This document shows positions 8,670-20,253 of a stretch of DNA of 64,000 nt, piece by piece. Where the stretch lies: the NCBI GenBank assembly GCA_030433335.1, contig JAUILL010000014.1, forward strand, positions 27,258 to 91,257, in the 5' to 3' direction. Source of the DNA: Alphaproteobacteria bacterium (GTDB lineage: Bacteria > Pseudomonadota > Alphaproteobacteria > Rhodobacterales > Rhodobacteraceae). Each line of letters begins with the position of its first letter. Position 1 is the first letter of the stretch. The notes under the pieces were generated by a model that saw only the letters and a program-made list of their open reading frames with translations, was not told where the DNA came from and searched no databases. The position numbers were made by a program, and so were the translations under genes.

Positions 8670-9541
8670 TGCGCGCTGCGGTGCTGGCCGTGTTGCTCGG
8701 CGCGACCGCTGTCTCGGCATTTCCGGTCGAAACGTCATTGCGTCCTGTCGCTCGTCCCGGCTCTGCCGAAGGTCCGGCACTTGTTGCGACCGATGCGTTA
8801 GCGTCGGTACTGCGTCCCAAGGCTCGTCCTGCCGCCGAAGAATCTACGGTTGTTGCGATCATCGCGCCCGAGGAAACAGAAGTGGCCCCAGAGGCGGTCG
8901 CGCAAGAAGCGATCGAGGTTGCTTCCGCGTCCTTTGTTCTGCCTCAGGCGCTGCGCCCGCTGCCCCGTCCCAAGGCCATCACCGAAAAGGCGATCCAACG
9001 TCGCGAGATGCAGCAGCGTGGTGCGGTTTGCGGGGATCCGAGTATTCAGGGCGATGACATCGGAGTGGTTCTGGCTTCGACCTTCGGCTGCGGTGTCGAC
9101 AGCGCGGTGAAGGTGAAATCGGTATCTGGTATCGCGCTGAGCCAGCCCTCGACCATGGATTGTCAAACCGCTAAGGCTCTGAAAAAGTGGGTAGATAACG
9201 GCTTGACCCCCGCGGTGGGAAGCAAGGGCGGCGGTGTCTCGAAAATTCAGGTTATGGGGCACTATGTTTGCCGCCCACGGAACAATCAGGCGGGCAACAA
9301 GATTTCAGAGCACGGACGTGGACGCGCGATTGGTATCGGTGGCTTTACCCTGAAAGACGGGACGAAAGTCAGCGTTCTGAGCGATTGGCGCACGAAGTCC
9401 AATGGCAAGATCCTGAAAGCCGCTTACTCCAAGGCCTGTGGCACATTTGGCACGACTTTGGGCCCGAACGCGAACCGATATCATCAGGATCACTTCCATT
9501 TTGATACGGCTCGCTATCGCAGCGGGTCCTACTGCAAGTAA
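8666..9541 (+). CDS. Extensin-like C-terminal domain protein
   Basis: A 291-residue secreted protein. Residues 1-18 form a signal peptide ([18 protein letters not shown]). A low-complexity Pro/Ala/Arg/Glu linker runs to about residue 110, with repeated LRP-ARP motifs. The extensin-like domain then covers about 115-291: CGDPSIQGDDIG, HYVCRPRN, SEHGRGRAIGIGG and the terminal YHQDHFHFD. The SEHGRGRAIG and H-x-D-H-x-H-F patterns look like the zinc-site signature of LAS/D,D-carboxypeptidase-like (VanY/MepA-type) peptidases, so a peptidoglycan role is a fair inference. It overlaps the dehydrogenase stop by four bases, but its function is probably unrelated to aromatic synthesis. Confidence 0.85.
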   Translation: MMRAAVLAVLLGATAVSAFPVETSLRPVARPGSAEGPALVATDALASVLRPKARPAAEESTVVAIIAPEETEVAPEAVAQEAIEVASASFVLPQALRPLPRPKAITEKAIQRREMQQRGAVCGDPSIQGDDIGVVLASTFGCGVDSAVKVKSVSGIALSQPSTMDCQTAKALKKWVDNGLTPAVGSKGGGVSKIQVMGHYVCRPRNNQAGNKISEHGRGRAIGIGGFTLKDGTKVSVLSDWRTKSNGKILKAAYSKACGTFGTTLGPNANRYHQDHFHFDTARYRSGSYCK

Positions 9542-9553
9542 CCTGTCAGCCCC

Positions 9554-10540
9554 TTAGCGGAGGCTGAGGCGGGGTGCCGGGCCAAGCGACAGTTGGCCGA
9601 TTTTCATCATGCCATCGACAAAGGTTAGCGTGCCGTCGAACTCTCGTGGATCGCCGCTGCTCGCCGCAAGCATACCGACCATCATTCGGGTCGATTGCGC
9701 TTGGGCATGGCTGATCGCGCCAGAGTTCGCGATGTCGCTGATCATTTGATCCCAGTTCTGCAATTTGAAATCCAGAGCGCCTGCAGGAACACCTTGGTCG
9801 TCAAATTCTAGCGTGCCGCTGGCCGCAACCTGAAGCGAGGCCCAGTGGATGTCGGCCGACACGATCTCGACCTTGGAGGGCGCGGGCGGCGCGATTGATG
9901 CGGTGCTTGCGTTCAGGGGCTCTGCAAATGTCATGCGCGTGTCGAGCGCCAGTGTTTCAAAGCGGTCCGGCAGGGTAATTCCACCCACGAGAGGCAGCTT
10001 CAGGGACATCTGGTCAGCGGAAACTGCGATCTTGTAGTCAGAGATTGCGCCCGCTTCACGCTCTGCCGCGAATTTAAAATCCTGAGCAGTCCAAGACCCG
10101 CGGTCCGATTTTGCTTCGATCCCTTTGCCCACGAGGGACAAACGATTGAGGATGTCACTGTCATCGCTGTCCAGAACAATGCTGGCGCGCAGATCTTCGT
10201 GACGCAGTGTTGCGTGGACAAATGGGGTCTGCACAATCTGGCTCTCTGGCCAAATGGCGATGACGTGCGAGGGGTTATAGACCAGTGAAAGCAGCTGGAA
10301 GAAAGGGGCGGACCACTTCACGGTACCCTCTTGATCCGCAAGTGTAACCTCGTCGAGCGTAGCGTCGACACGGTTGGGGAAGCCTGCGACAGACAGGTCA
10401 CTGTAGGATGCCTCCCACCCATCTTGCTGCTTGGCAACGAACCAATTCTCGATCGCTGCTTTCTTTTGGCCAGAAGCAGAAAACCAATATCCGGACCATA
10501 ATCCGGCTAAAATAACTGTAATCGCAATAAGGCGTTTCAT
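9554..10540 (-). CDS. DUF2125 domain-containing envelope protein
   Basis: A 328-residue protein with an N-terminal membrane anchor or signal (MKRLIAITVILAGLWSGYWF) followed by a DUF2125 region: ASYSDLSVAGFPNRVDATL near residues 45-63, then ISDYKIAVSADQMSLKLPL. DUF2125 proteins are nearly confined to alphaproteobacteria and have an AsmA-like beta-rich character; no function is established. It is convergent with the extensin-like gene (12-base gap, no terminator seen) and divergent from the ChaC-like gene. An envelope location is inferred from the signal. Confidence 0.85.
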   Translation of the reverse strand: MKRLIAITVILAGLWSGYWFSASGQKKAAIENWFVAKQQDGWEASYSDLSVAGFPNRVDATLDEVTLADQEGTVKWSAPFFQLLSLVYNPSHVIAIWPESQIVQTPFVHATLRHEDLRASIVLDSDDSDILNRLSLVGKGIEAKSDRGSWTAQDFKFAAEREAGAISDYKIAVSADQMSLKLPLVGGITLPDRFETLALDTRMTFAEPLNASTASIAPPAPSKVEIVSADIHWASLQVAASGTLEFDDQGVPAGALDFKLQNWDQMISDIANSGAISHAQAQSTRMMVGMLAASSGDPREFDGTLTFVDGMMKIGQLSLGPAPRLSLR

Positions 10541-10603
10541 GCCCTTACCCTTTCTAAAAATCTGTCCCCTGTTTACAGACGCTAGAAAAAGGAGGCCAGC
10601 ATC

Positions 10604-11134
10604 ATGAGCATGTGGGTATTCGGATATGGGTCACTTCTGTGGAATCCGGGTTTTGAGGTCGCGGAAAAGAGGCTCGCGACCCTAGAGGGATATCACCGGT
10701 CATTCAGCATGCGCTCGGTCACCCATCGAGGCAGCCATGATGCGATGGGGCTGGTGTTGGCTCTGGACGCGGATACCGAGGCTACATGCGACGGGCTAGC
10801 ACTGCGGGTGGCGCCGGGCACCGAAGAGGCGACGCTAGACTACCTGCGCGAACGGGAACTGGTCACAGCAGCCTATCTGGAGCGGCACCTGCCTGTGCAT
10901 CTGGATGATGGCCGTTTGGTCGAGGCGGTGACCTATATTATCGATCCCGATCACAACCAGTATTGCGGCGGTCTGCCCCTAGAGGAGCAGGCCCAGATTA
11001 TCGCTCGCGCACGGGGCAAGATGGGGCCGAATTGGGAGTACCTCTATAATACCGCATCGCAACTCCGCGAATTGGGAATTTCAGATGCAGATTTGGACTG
11101 GCTCGAGAACCGAGTGCGCGAGATCATTGGATAA
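10604..11134 (+). CDS. Gamma-glutamylcyclotransferase (ChaC-like)
   Basis: A 176-residue cytosolic enzyme. The diagnostic substrate loop FGYGSLLWNPGF is at residues 5-16, and the catalytic-region Glu lies in YLRERELVTAAYLE near residue 86-99. ChaC enzymes cleave glutathione to 5-oxoproline and Cys-Gly. The start is ATG 10604, with AGGAGG upstream at 10591. It stands alone, divergent from the DUF2125 gene. Length agrees with the family. Confidence 0.92.
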   Translation: MSMWVFGYGSLLWNPGFEVAEKRLATLEGYHRSFSMRSVTHRGSHDAMGLVLALDADTEATCDGLALRVAPGTEEATLDYLRERELVTAAYLERHLPVHLDDGRLVEAVTYIIDPDHNQYCGGLPLEEQAQIIARARGKMGPNWEYLYNTASQLRELGISDADLDWLENRVREIIG

Positions 11135-11205
11135 TCCTTTGCGCTTTGGTGCTTAGTCCCTATGGTGAGGTCGGATTTCAACTACGAGGGCAGGGGGCGT
11201 CACGC

Positions 11206-12420
11206 ATGAACCGCGAGTCCGAGCCGCATTTTTCACAGCCGATCCGGCAGATTTTCCTGATGGTCGTCGCTCTGGGTTTAACCGGAGCAGGGGCCTCTTT
11301 CGCCTATGGTGTGGTGCGTCCTCTGTTCGTCGCGAACCCTTGGTTGAATGGCACGATTGCGCTGGTCTTCGTCTTCGGCGTGCTGGCCTGTTTCGTTCAG
11401 GTTGGGCAGCTCATCGCATCTGTCCGCTGGATCGAAGCCTTTGCCGGAGATCGCAATGACGGGTCGATCCGCACACCGCGCCTGCTGAAGCCTCTGGCGG
11501 CGCTGCTGTCGTCTCGGGGTCACCGGATGAAGATCAGCTCGACCGCGGCACAGTCGATTCTGGACAGTCTTGCCACACGGATCGACGAAGCGCGTGAGAT
11601 TACGCGCTATGTGGTCAACTTGCTCATCTTCCTCGGTCTGCTGGGGACGTTCTATGGTCTGGCGACCACGGTGCCTGCTGTTGTGGACACGATCCGCAGC
11701 CTTGCACCGGCGGACGGTGACAGTGGCTCGGAAATGTTCTCGCGCCTGATGACCGGCCTTGAGAGCCAACTTGGCGGCATGGGTGTCGCATTCTCCAGCT
11801 CGCTGCTGGGCCTGGCAGGGTCGCTTGTTGTTGGCTTGCTCGAGTTGTTCGCGGGTCACGGCCAGAACCGCTTTTACCGCGAGCTCGAAGAGTGGCTGAC
11901 CTCGATCACCCGCCTCGGCTACGTCGGTGATAGCGATGGCGCGAGCCCAGAGCAGGGCGCGATGGTCCACGTTCTGGAACAGATGGCCGACCAGATGGAG
12001 CGTATGCACGACGCGCTAACGAACTCTGACAAGCAAAGCCATTCACTGGACGCCCATTTGGGGCAGCTGACCAGCGCTGTAGATCGGATGAGCGAAAAGT
12101 TGGCTGTGATCGACAACAGCGATCTGGCCCACGGACTTCAGCGGATCGCGCAGGGCCAGCAGCAGGTCGTCGATGCGCTGCACATGGCCATCGCGCAGGG
12201 CCAACAGCAACAAAGCGGCGAGAGCGCCCCTGACGAAGAGACACGGATGCGCATTCGGTCGATTGACCTTCAGATGCTGCAACTCCTCGAAGATATGAAG
12301 GCGGGACGTCAGGAAACCCTGTCGGAGTTGCGGACGGATATCGCCGCCCTGACCCGTGCAGTTCAGCGTCTTGGGGCCTCGGATGGCGCGGTGTCGCGCC
12401 GGATGCGGGACGAGGGGTAG
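11206..12420 (+). CDS. MotA/TolQ/ExbB-type proton channel protein
   Basis: A 404-residue inner-membrane protein. Predicted helices are near residues 16-38, 44-66, 137-163 and 190-215. The last two carry the family signature: LLGTFYGLATTVPAV and GVAFSSSLLGLAGSLVVGLL. A Gln-rich helical C-terminal tail of ~170 residues follows (QGQQQVVDALHMAIAQGQQQQ region), longer than in TolQ or ExbB. Together with the next gene, three bases downstream, it should form a proton-driven stator-like complex. ATG 11206 is chosen because it directly precedes the hydrophilic N-terminus and has AGGGGG upstream; TTG 11146 is unlikely. The pair resembles ZorA/ZorB in architecture, but no other Zorya gene is present. 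Confidence 0.88.
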   Translation: MNRESEPHFSQPIRQIFLMVVALGLTGAGASFAYGVVRPLFVANPWLNGTIALVFVFGVLACFVQVGQLIASVRWIEAFAGDRNDGSIRTPRLLKPLAALLSSRGHRMKISSTAAQSILDSLATRIDEAREITRYVVNLLIFLGLLGTFYGLATTVPAVVDTIRSLAPADGDSGSEMFSRLMTGLESQLGGMGVAFSSSLLGLAGSLVVGLLELFAGHGQNRFYRELEEWLTSITRLGYVGDSDGASPEQGAMVHVLEQMADQMERMHDALTNSDKQSHSLDAHLGQLTSAVDRMSEKLAVIDNSDLAHGLQRIAQGQQQVVDALHMAIAQGQQQQSGESAPDEETRMRIRSIDLQMLQLLEDMKAGRQETLSELRTDIAALTRAVQRLGASDGAVSRRMRDEG

Positions 12421-12423
12421 GCC

Positions 12424-14379
12424 ATGGCTCTGTCGCGCAGAACGGGCCAACGGTTTCAGGGCTCGATCTGGCCGGGTTTCGTGGATGCGATGACCGGCCT
12501 TTTGTTGGTGCTTATGTTTGTTTTGACGATCTTTATGGTCGTTCAATCTGTCCTGCGCGAACAAATCACCGGACAAGAAACCCAGATTCAAGATCAGGAA
12601 ATCCAGCTTGATGCTTTGGGCACCGAAGTGGCGGCGCTGGCACAGGCCTTGGGGTTGGCCGAGAGCAAGTCAGAAGGGCTCGAGACCCGCATCGGCGAGT
12701 TGACGGCAACCTTGTCGAACACCCGCGCCGAAATTGCCGCCCGCACCGAGGAATTGGCCGAAGCGCAGGACGCCATCACTGCCTTCGAGGCACGGGTCGC
12801 GTCGTTGCTGTCTGAACAGTCCAATCTCGAGGCTGAACGCGACACCCTGAACGCCTCGCTCCTGAGCGCGCAAGAAGAGTTGGACGCCAAGGCTGAGGCC
12901 ACAGCGCTAGATGCCGCGAAACGCGCAGCGTTGGAAGCTATGGTGCAGGACCTAGAGGCCCAATCCGCAGAGCAGGCGGCTGCGCTGAGCGAAGCCGAAG
13001 CTGCGCGTCTGACCGAAGCCGAGGCCGCAGCCGCCTTGCGCAAGCGGTTGGAAGAGGCTGATACAGAACTGACCGCGATGACCTTGGCGCTCGAGGCGCA
13101 GCGCAAAGAGGCAGAGGATACTCTGACCAAACTGGCAGCCGCAAATGCTGTGCAGGACGATCTGAACAAGCGCTTGGCGACGGTCATTCTGGCGCGGGAT
13201 GCCCTGAAGGACGAGTTGGATACTCTTGCTGCACAAAGCTCGCAGACCGACGAAGCTCGGGCAGAGCTCGAGAGCCGCCTGCAGGCTGCGATCGCCAACG
13301 AGCAGAAGTCCCAAGAGGCTGCTGCACAGGTGGCCAGCCTAGAGGAACAATTGGCTGCTGCTTTGGCTGCGCGGCAGGACACCGAGGCGGAACTGAAGCG
13401 GCTGCGCGAAGCAGGCATTTCGCTCGACGATCAATTGGCAGCGGCATTGGCCATGCAGGCGCAGGCTGAGGGGCGCGCAGAGGAAGAGGCTTCTCGTGCT
13501 GCCGATGCCCAAGCGGCCTCCGACAGGCTGCGAGAGCAACTTGCCGCTGCGCTTGCAGATCAACAGGCGGCGACGTCTCAGTTGACCGAAGCCGAACAAC
13601 GCGCCGCATTGCTGGCCACCGCGCAGGAGGCACTGGCAGGGCAAGAAGCCAAAACCGCCGAAGCCGAAATGAAAGTCGAACTGTTGAACCAGCAACTCTC
13701 TGCTCTGCGGGGGCAGTTGGGCCAGCTTCAGGGATTGCTGGATGACGCCAAAGAACGGGACGCCGCAGCTCAGATCCAGCTGCAGTCTTTGGGGACTGAC
13801 CTGAATGCTGCGCTGGCGCGCGCCGCTGCCGAAGAGCGCCGTCGCCGCGAGTTGGAAGAGGCCGAGAACGCCCGCCTCGCCGAAGAGGCTGCGCGTCTTG
13901 CTGCAGAAGCCGAGGAACTGGCGCGCTATCGCTCTGATTTCTTTGGCCGTCTGCGTGACCTCTTGGGCAGCCAAGAGGGCGTACAGATCAAAGGTGACCG
14001 CTTTGTGTTTTCGTCCGAAGTACTGTTCGATCAGGGCGATGCGACCCTTTCGGGCGAGGGACGTGCGCAGGTTGGAAATGTGGCGAGCATCCTGAGAACG
14101 GTTGCAAGTGACATTCCCGAGGGAATCGACTGGATCCTGCGTGTGGATGGACACACGGACAACATTCCCCTGTCGGGAACCGGCGAGTTCGCGGATAACT
14201 GGGAGCTCAGTCAGGCCCGCGCACTGTCAGTTGTGCGCTATATGGTAAATGACTTGGGGATCCCGCCCAATCGCCTTTCGGCCAACGGCTTTGGTGAGTT
14301 TCAGCCGATTAATCCCGAGAACTCCGCCGACGCCCGCGCTCAGAACCGCCGCATCGAGTTGAAATTCACCGAGCGATAA
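12424..14379 (+). CDS. MotB/OmpA-type peptidoglycan-binding protein with long coiled coil
   Basis: A 651-residue protein. A single N-terminal helix (residues ~16-40, FVDAMTGLLLVLMFVLTIFM) contains Asp21 in a D-x-M-T context that aligns with the proton-carrying Asp32 of E. coli MotB. Residues ~45-505 are an almost unbroken Ala/Glu/Gln/Leu-rich coiled coil, about 70 nm if fully helical. The OmpA-like domain occupies about 530-651, with DGHTDNIPL and an NRRIELKF ending, and should bind peptidoglycan. It is coupled to the ExbB-like gene just upstream. Pal/MotB-type anchoring to the wall with a very long periplasmic rod is inferred. The task of the motor is unknown. Confidence 0.88.
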   Translation: MALSRRTGQRFQGSIWPGFVDAMTGLLLVLMFVLTIFMVVQSVLREQITGQETQIQDQEIQLDALGTEVAALAQALGLAESKSEGLETRIGELTATLSNTRAEIAARTEELAEAQDAITAFEARVASLLSEQSNLEAERDTLNASLLSAQEELDAKAEATALDAAKRAALEAMVQDLEAQSAEQAAALSEAEAARLTEAEAAAALRKRLEEADTELTAMTLALEAQRKEAEDTLTKLAAANAVQDDLNKRLATVILARDALKDELDTLAAQSSQTDEARAELESRLQAAIANEQKSQEAAAQVASLEEQLAAALAARQDTEAELKRLREAGISLDDQLAAALAMQAQAEGRAEEEASRAADAQAASDRLREQLAAALADQQAATSQLTEAEQRAALLATAQEALAGQEAKTAEAEMKVELLNQQLSALRGQLGQLQGLLDDAKERDAAAQIQLQSLGTDLNAALARAAAEERRRRELEEAENARLAEEAARLAAEAEELARYRSDFFGRLRDLLGSQEGVQIKGDRFVFSSEVLFDQGDATLSGEGRAQVGNVASILRTVASDIPEGIDWILRVDGHTDNIPLSGTGEFADNWELSQARALSVVRYMVNDLGIPPNRLSANGFGEFQPINPENSADARAQNRRIELKFTER

Positions 14380-14381
14380 GA

Positions 14382-14405
14382 AAAGGGCACCAAGCGGTGC
14401 CCTTT
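14382..14405. terminator. Bidirectional terminator between convergent genes
   Basis: AAAGGGCACC (14382-14391) pairs perfectly with GGTGCCCTTT (14396-14405) around an AAGC loop, with A and T runs on the two sides. It ends both the OmpA-like gene (+) and the M23 peptidase gene (-). Confidence 0.85.
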
Positions 14406-14409
14406 GTGC

Positions 14410-15366
14410 TTAACGGTGGATTTCGACCTGAGTGACGCGCTTGTCAATTACTTTGCCGTCCCGGAATAGGGTGATCTGACCGGTATAGCGTCCAGTGGGC
14501 CAGCCGCCGTTCGGCGCTTTGCGCCCGCCTGCGCGGAAGTACTGCGCCTGCTGCTTGTCCAATGTGACCTCTTGATCGAAGACCTCGCCGTAGGGGCCAG
14601 TGATAGAAAACGCCATCACGTCGCCTGGTTGAGACCCAAAGGCATAGCCCCACAGTACGACAGGGTCGGTGCGGGCGATGTCCGGCTCTGGCAGGCCTTC
14701 TTTGATGGCGTCGTAGGCCGGCACCGCATCCGAAAAGCCGAGTGTGTAGAGGGCAGTCGGTTGATAGCTGATTGGCTCTGCCCATAGAGACAAGCTGCTA
14801 TCACCGCAGGTCGTGGTGTCCGGAGCGAAGGGATCCACCACCTCGCCGTTCTGACGAACCGATAGGTGCAAGTGCGGGAATTGCGTGCGCCCGCTGAAAC
14901 CGACCTGCCCTAAGGGGGTCCCTGCAGTGACGGTGTCCCCAGTCTTAACCGAGACCGTACCCAAAGCCATGTGGCAGTATTGGGTTTCCCAGCCATTGCC
15001 GTGGTCGATGACAACGCCGTTGCCGCAGTCGCGCCCCTCGATATCTTCTGAAGGGGTGTCGTCGAGTCCGAGGTCTGGCATGCCATCGCGCACACCGCGC
15101 ACGGTCCCGCCTGCCGCTGCCAGAACAGCGACACCAGCCCGGCGATCTTGATGTGTGGGAAGAGCGAAGTCCGTGCCCTTGTGACCGTCATAGCTCAGGC
15201 TTCCGCAGGTGAAGTCAGCGGACGCATCGCTTGGGTCACGATCTGTAAATTGCTGAATGAAGCAGGTTTTGCCTAACGTGCAGTCAATGGGAAGTTGCAG
15301 GGAAATATCCTGCGCCAAAAGCGGAGAAGCCCCCGCCGTTATGGCGAGGGCAATCAAATGTTTCAT
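14410..15366 (-). CDS. M23 family metallopeptidase
   Basis: A 318-residue secreted protein: signal peptide MKHLIALAITAGASPLLA, then a LytM/M23 peptidase domain at about residues 45-185. Zinc-site motifs are present: YDGHKGTDFALP (first His and Asp) and FPHLHLSVRQNG (H-x-H). Between them GNGVVIDHGNGWETQYCHM is typical of the fold. A ~130-residue C-terminal beta domain of unknown role follows. M23 enzymes cut peptide bridges in peptidoglycan; all listed ligands are retained, so catalysis is plausible. It begins immediately after the clpA stop, so it may be co-transcribed with clpA. Confidence 0.9.
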   Translation of the reverse strand: MKHLIALAITAGASPLLAQDISLQLPIDCTLGKTCFIQQFTDRDPSDASADFTCGSLSYDGHKGTDFALPTHQDRRAGVAVLAAAGGTVRGVRDGMPDLGLDDTPSEDIEGRDCGNGVVIDHGNGWETQYCHMALGTVSVKTGDTVTAGTPLGQVGFSGRTQFPHLHLSVRQNGEVVDPFAPDTTTCGDSSLSLWAEPISYQPTALYTLGFSDAVPAYDAIKEGLPEPDIARTDPVVLWGYAFGSQPGDVMAFSITGPYGEVFDQEVTLDKQQAQYFRAGGRKAPNGGWPTGRYTGQITLFRDGKVIDKRVTQVEIHR

Positions 15367-17703
<2,337 letters not shown>

Positions 17704-17858
17704 TGGGGGTGCTCCTCTTGATCGGGGTCAGAGGGGCCCGAGGCCCCAACCAACCGTGGCCTGCATAAGTTAAAGTTTGGTCGTTCCTCGCAGGTCTTCA
17801 AGAGAAAACTTGGAATTATCCGACCAAATAGGAGTACGCGGATGATCTTTGTGATGGG

Positions 17859-18629
17859 TTAAAAGGCATCTTTCATCGCGCGGATACGAGCAAACACTGA
17901 GGAATCCGCTGCATGAACCATGCCAAGCGCCTCTTTCACATCGCCGTTACATGCTCGGAGGAATGGATTCGTTTTAAGCTCTGTTTCGAGGGAAACCGGA
18001 ACGGTGGGTTCATCCTTGGCGCGTTTTTCCGCGATTTCTTCGGCGCGTTTCTGCAGATCGGGATTCTCTGGCTCGACCGTGAGGGCGAATTTCGCGTTTG
18101 ATGCGGTGTATTCGTGGCCCGAGTAGACCATGGTTTCGGGGGGCAGGGCGGCCATCTTTGACAGGCTCTCCCACATCATCTCCGGCGTGCCCTCGAACAG
18201 GCGCCCGCATCCCAGCGCCATCAGGCTGTCGGCCGAGAACAGCGCAGCGCTCTCGGGGAAGTAAAACGCGATGTGCCCGACGGTGTGACCCGACACATCA
18301 ATCACCCGACCGGTTTCCGTGCCCACTTGGACCACGCTGTTCTCTTTGACCTTGAGGTCGAGCGGGGGCATTCGGTTCTGGTCAGCCTCGGCCCCGACAA
18401 CGCGCGCTTGGGCAAACCGTTCCAGCATGTCAGGCACGCCCTGAACGTGGTCATGGTGATGGTGGGTCAAGAGAATGACGTCCGCCGCCCACCCGCGTGC
18501 ATCGAGCGCGGCGATGATCGGGGCAGCTTCTGGGACATCGATGACTGCGGTTTCGCCCGATTGAGGGTCATGCGCCAAATAAGCGTAATTGTCCGCAAGG
18601 CAGGGAACTGTAATGATCTCGAGGGGCAT
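17859..18629 (-). CDS. gloB: Hydroxyacylglutathione hydrolase (glyoxalase II)
   Basis: A 256-residue metallo-beta-lactamase-fold enzyme that hydrolyses S-lactoylglutathione in methylglyoxal detoxification. The binuclear metal motif THHHHDH is at residues 55-61, with further ligands in VSGHTVGHIAFY and in FSADSLM. The C-terminal glutathione-binding helical domain has the family features (YSGHEYTASNAKFAL, ending with NPFLRA). ATG 18629 is chosen over an in-frame upstream start because it gives exactly the family length and N-terminus (MPLEIITVPCLADNY). It is divergent from the methyltransferase gene, with 63 bases between starts. Confidence 0.95.
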   Translation of the reverse strand: MPLEIITVPCLADNYAYLAHDPQSGETAVIDVPEAAPIIAALDARGWAADVILLTHHHHDHVQGVPDMLERFAQARVVGAEADQNRMPPLDLKVKENSVVQVGTETGRVIDVSGHTVGHIAFYFPESAALFSADSLMALGCGRLFEGTPEMMWESLSKMAALPPETMVYSGHEYTASNAKFALTVEPENPDLQKRAEEIAEKRAKDEPTVPVSLETELKTNPFLRACNGDVKEALGMVHAADSSVFARIRAMKDAF

Positions 18630-18692
18630 GGCGTTTCCTGTCGCTATTGCTATTGTTCCCCAAGAGACTGACCGAAGGGGCACCAAGGCGCA

Positions 18693-19442
18693 ATGCATCT
18701 GGATGTGCAAGATCTGCGAAATTTCTACTATCGCAGCGCTTTGGGGCGGGCCGCGCAGCGCGTGATCCGCGATGAAGTCGTGCGTTTCTGGCCCGAAGCG
18801 CGGGGCCAGTCCGTCCTTGGATACGGTTTCGCTGTCCCTCTTTTGCGCCCGTATTTGCAGTCTGCGCGCCGTGTGACTGCACTGATGCCGGGCCCCCAAG
18901 GGGTGATGTCATGGCCTGCGGGAATGCCAAACGTCTCTGTCCTCTGTCAGGAAGCGAACTGGCCGATCGAGACAGGTCATGTCGATAAGTTGATCGTCAT
19001 GCATGGGCTCGAATCCTCTGAGCAGCCTGATCTGGTGCTGGAAGAGGCCTCGCGGGTGCTCGGGCCGGGCGGCAGCGCGATCTTTATTGTGCCGAACCGG
19101 GCAGGGGTTTGGTCCCGTCGGGACACCACGCCTTTCGGCTTTGGCCGACCGTTCAGTGCCAGTCAGCTCGAAGTGCAGCTTCAGCGCAGCGGGTTCCAGC
19201 CAAAGCGGACGAGTTCCTTGCTCCACCAGCCGCCCTCTCATCGCCGCTTCTGGCTGCGCTCTGGTCCACTGATCGAAAAGATGGCTCGCACGGTCGGTGC
19301 AGGTCTGCCGGGCGGGGTCATTCTGCTCGAAGCGCAAAAGTTGACTCAGGAACCATCTGGTGGGGGCACGGCGGTCGCGACCCGTCCTCTCAAAGTGCTG
19401 GCTGGTCTGGCTGCACCCGAGGCGAAGCCCGCCGGCGCCTGA
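18693..19442 (+). CDS. SAM-dependent methyltransferase domain protein
   Basis: A 249-residue class I methyltransferase-like protein. The SAM-binding region begins [14 protein letters not shown], a modified motif I without the usual G-x-G-x-[21 protein letters not shown] near residue 115-135 is a typical post-motif III strand. It is divergent from gloB; this gloB/methyltransferase arrangement is common in Rhodobacterales. The substrate is unknown. The weak motif I means cofactor binding is inferred from overall fold only. Confidence 0.75.
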   Translation: MHLDVQDLRNFYYRSALGRAAQRVIRDEVVRFWPEARGQSVLGYGFAVPLLRPYLQSARRVTALMPGPQGVMSWPAGMPNVSVLCQEANWPIETGHVDKLIVMHGLESSEQPDLVLEEASRVLGPGGSAIFIVPNRAGVWSRRDTTPFGFGRPFSASQLEVQLQRSGFQPKRTSSLLHQPPSHRRFWLRSGPLIEKMARTVGAGLPGGVILLEAQKLTQEPSGGGTAVATRPLKVLAGLAAPEAKPAGA

Positions 19443-19607
19443 GGGAATCGCTGCCTGCCTCAAAATGTGTCACGAATGCGGCACAAGGTAGCGGGAGGCG
19501 AGATTAATTTGCCCTTCTCAACAAATGCTAGCGCCATCTACGACTTTAAAAGTGTGATCCAATGTTGCGAGGTCCGTCACCCTCTGCTAAGTCCTGCGCG
19601 ATTTCGA

Positions 19608-19634
19608 TGCCCGTAGGGATAGGACCTACGGGCA
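19608..19634 (+). promoter_or_regulatory. Strong hairpin in the atp operon leader
   Basis: TGCCCGTAGG (19608-19617) and CCTACGGGCA (19625-19634) form a perfect 10-bp stem with a GATAGGA loop, about 58 bases before atpH. No T run follows, so it is not a standard terminator. It may act as an mRNA-stability or attenuation element. The rest of the 250-base stretch 19443-19692 holds no gene that I can support and presumably the atp promoter. Confidence 0.45.
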
Positions 19635-19692
19635 ATAACGCCCCCGATACGACATTTCGACGGGTCGGGGCCAAGACATCGGAAGGGTGGAC

Positions 19693-20253
19693 GTGTCCGA
19701 ACCAGCTTCGATCTCCTTCGGCATCGCGCAACGCTATGCCTCTGCCGTATTTGATCTCGCCCTCGAGACCAAATCGCTCGACTCCGTTGAAAAGGACGTA
19801 GACGCACTGGCTGCCGCATTGGCAGGTAGCGACGATCTTCGTGAACTGATCAACAACCCCGTTTACACGCGCGAAGAGCAAGGCGCTGCGATTGCAGCCG
19901 TTGCAACTCAAATGGGCGTGAGCGACATCGTAAAGAACACTCTGGCGCTGATGGCGTCCAAGCGTCGTCTCTTTGCCATGCCGCAGCTGATCGCAGCTAT
20001 GCGCGAGAAGATTGCAGCCTGCAAAGGTGAAGTCACCGCTGAGGTTGTAAGCGCCACGGCTCTGTCCGACGCGCAAAAGGACAAACTTGCAGCTGCTCTG
20101 AAAGAGAGCATCGGCAAGGACGTGAAGATTGACGCCGCCGTTGATGAAACCCTCATCGGTGGTCTCGTTGTTAAGGTGGGCTCGAAGATGGTCGACACGT
20201 CGATCCGCTCCAAGCTCAACGCCCTACAGAATGCAATGAAAGAGGTCGGATAA
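19693..20253 (+). CDS. atpH: F1FO ATP synthase subunit delta
   Basis: A 186-residue peripheral-stalk subunit linking F1 alpha to the FO b subunits. [18 protein letters not shown] at the N-terminus and the C-terminal [22 protein letters not shown] are family signatures. Two GTG codons compete (19687 and 19693); 19693 gives the usual MSEPASIS start and sits at a better distance from GGAAGG at 19681. It is the first gene of the five-gene F1 operon; its TAA is immediately followed by the atpA ATG. Confidence 0.95.
   Translation: MSEPASISFGIAQRYASAVFDLALETKSLDSVEKDVDALAAALAGSDDLRELINNPVYTREEQGAAIAAVATQMGVSDIVKNTLALMASKRRLFAMPQLIAAMREKIAACKGEVTAEVVSATALSDAQKDKLAAALKESIGKDVKIDAAVDETLIGGLVVKVGSKMVDTSIRSKLNALQNAMKEVG

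Noticed and set aside
11206..14379. Zorya anti-phage defence system
   Set aside because: The two proteins resemble ZorA/ZorB in layout, but no ZorC, ZorD or ZorE is nearby; the flanking genes are housekeeping.
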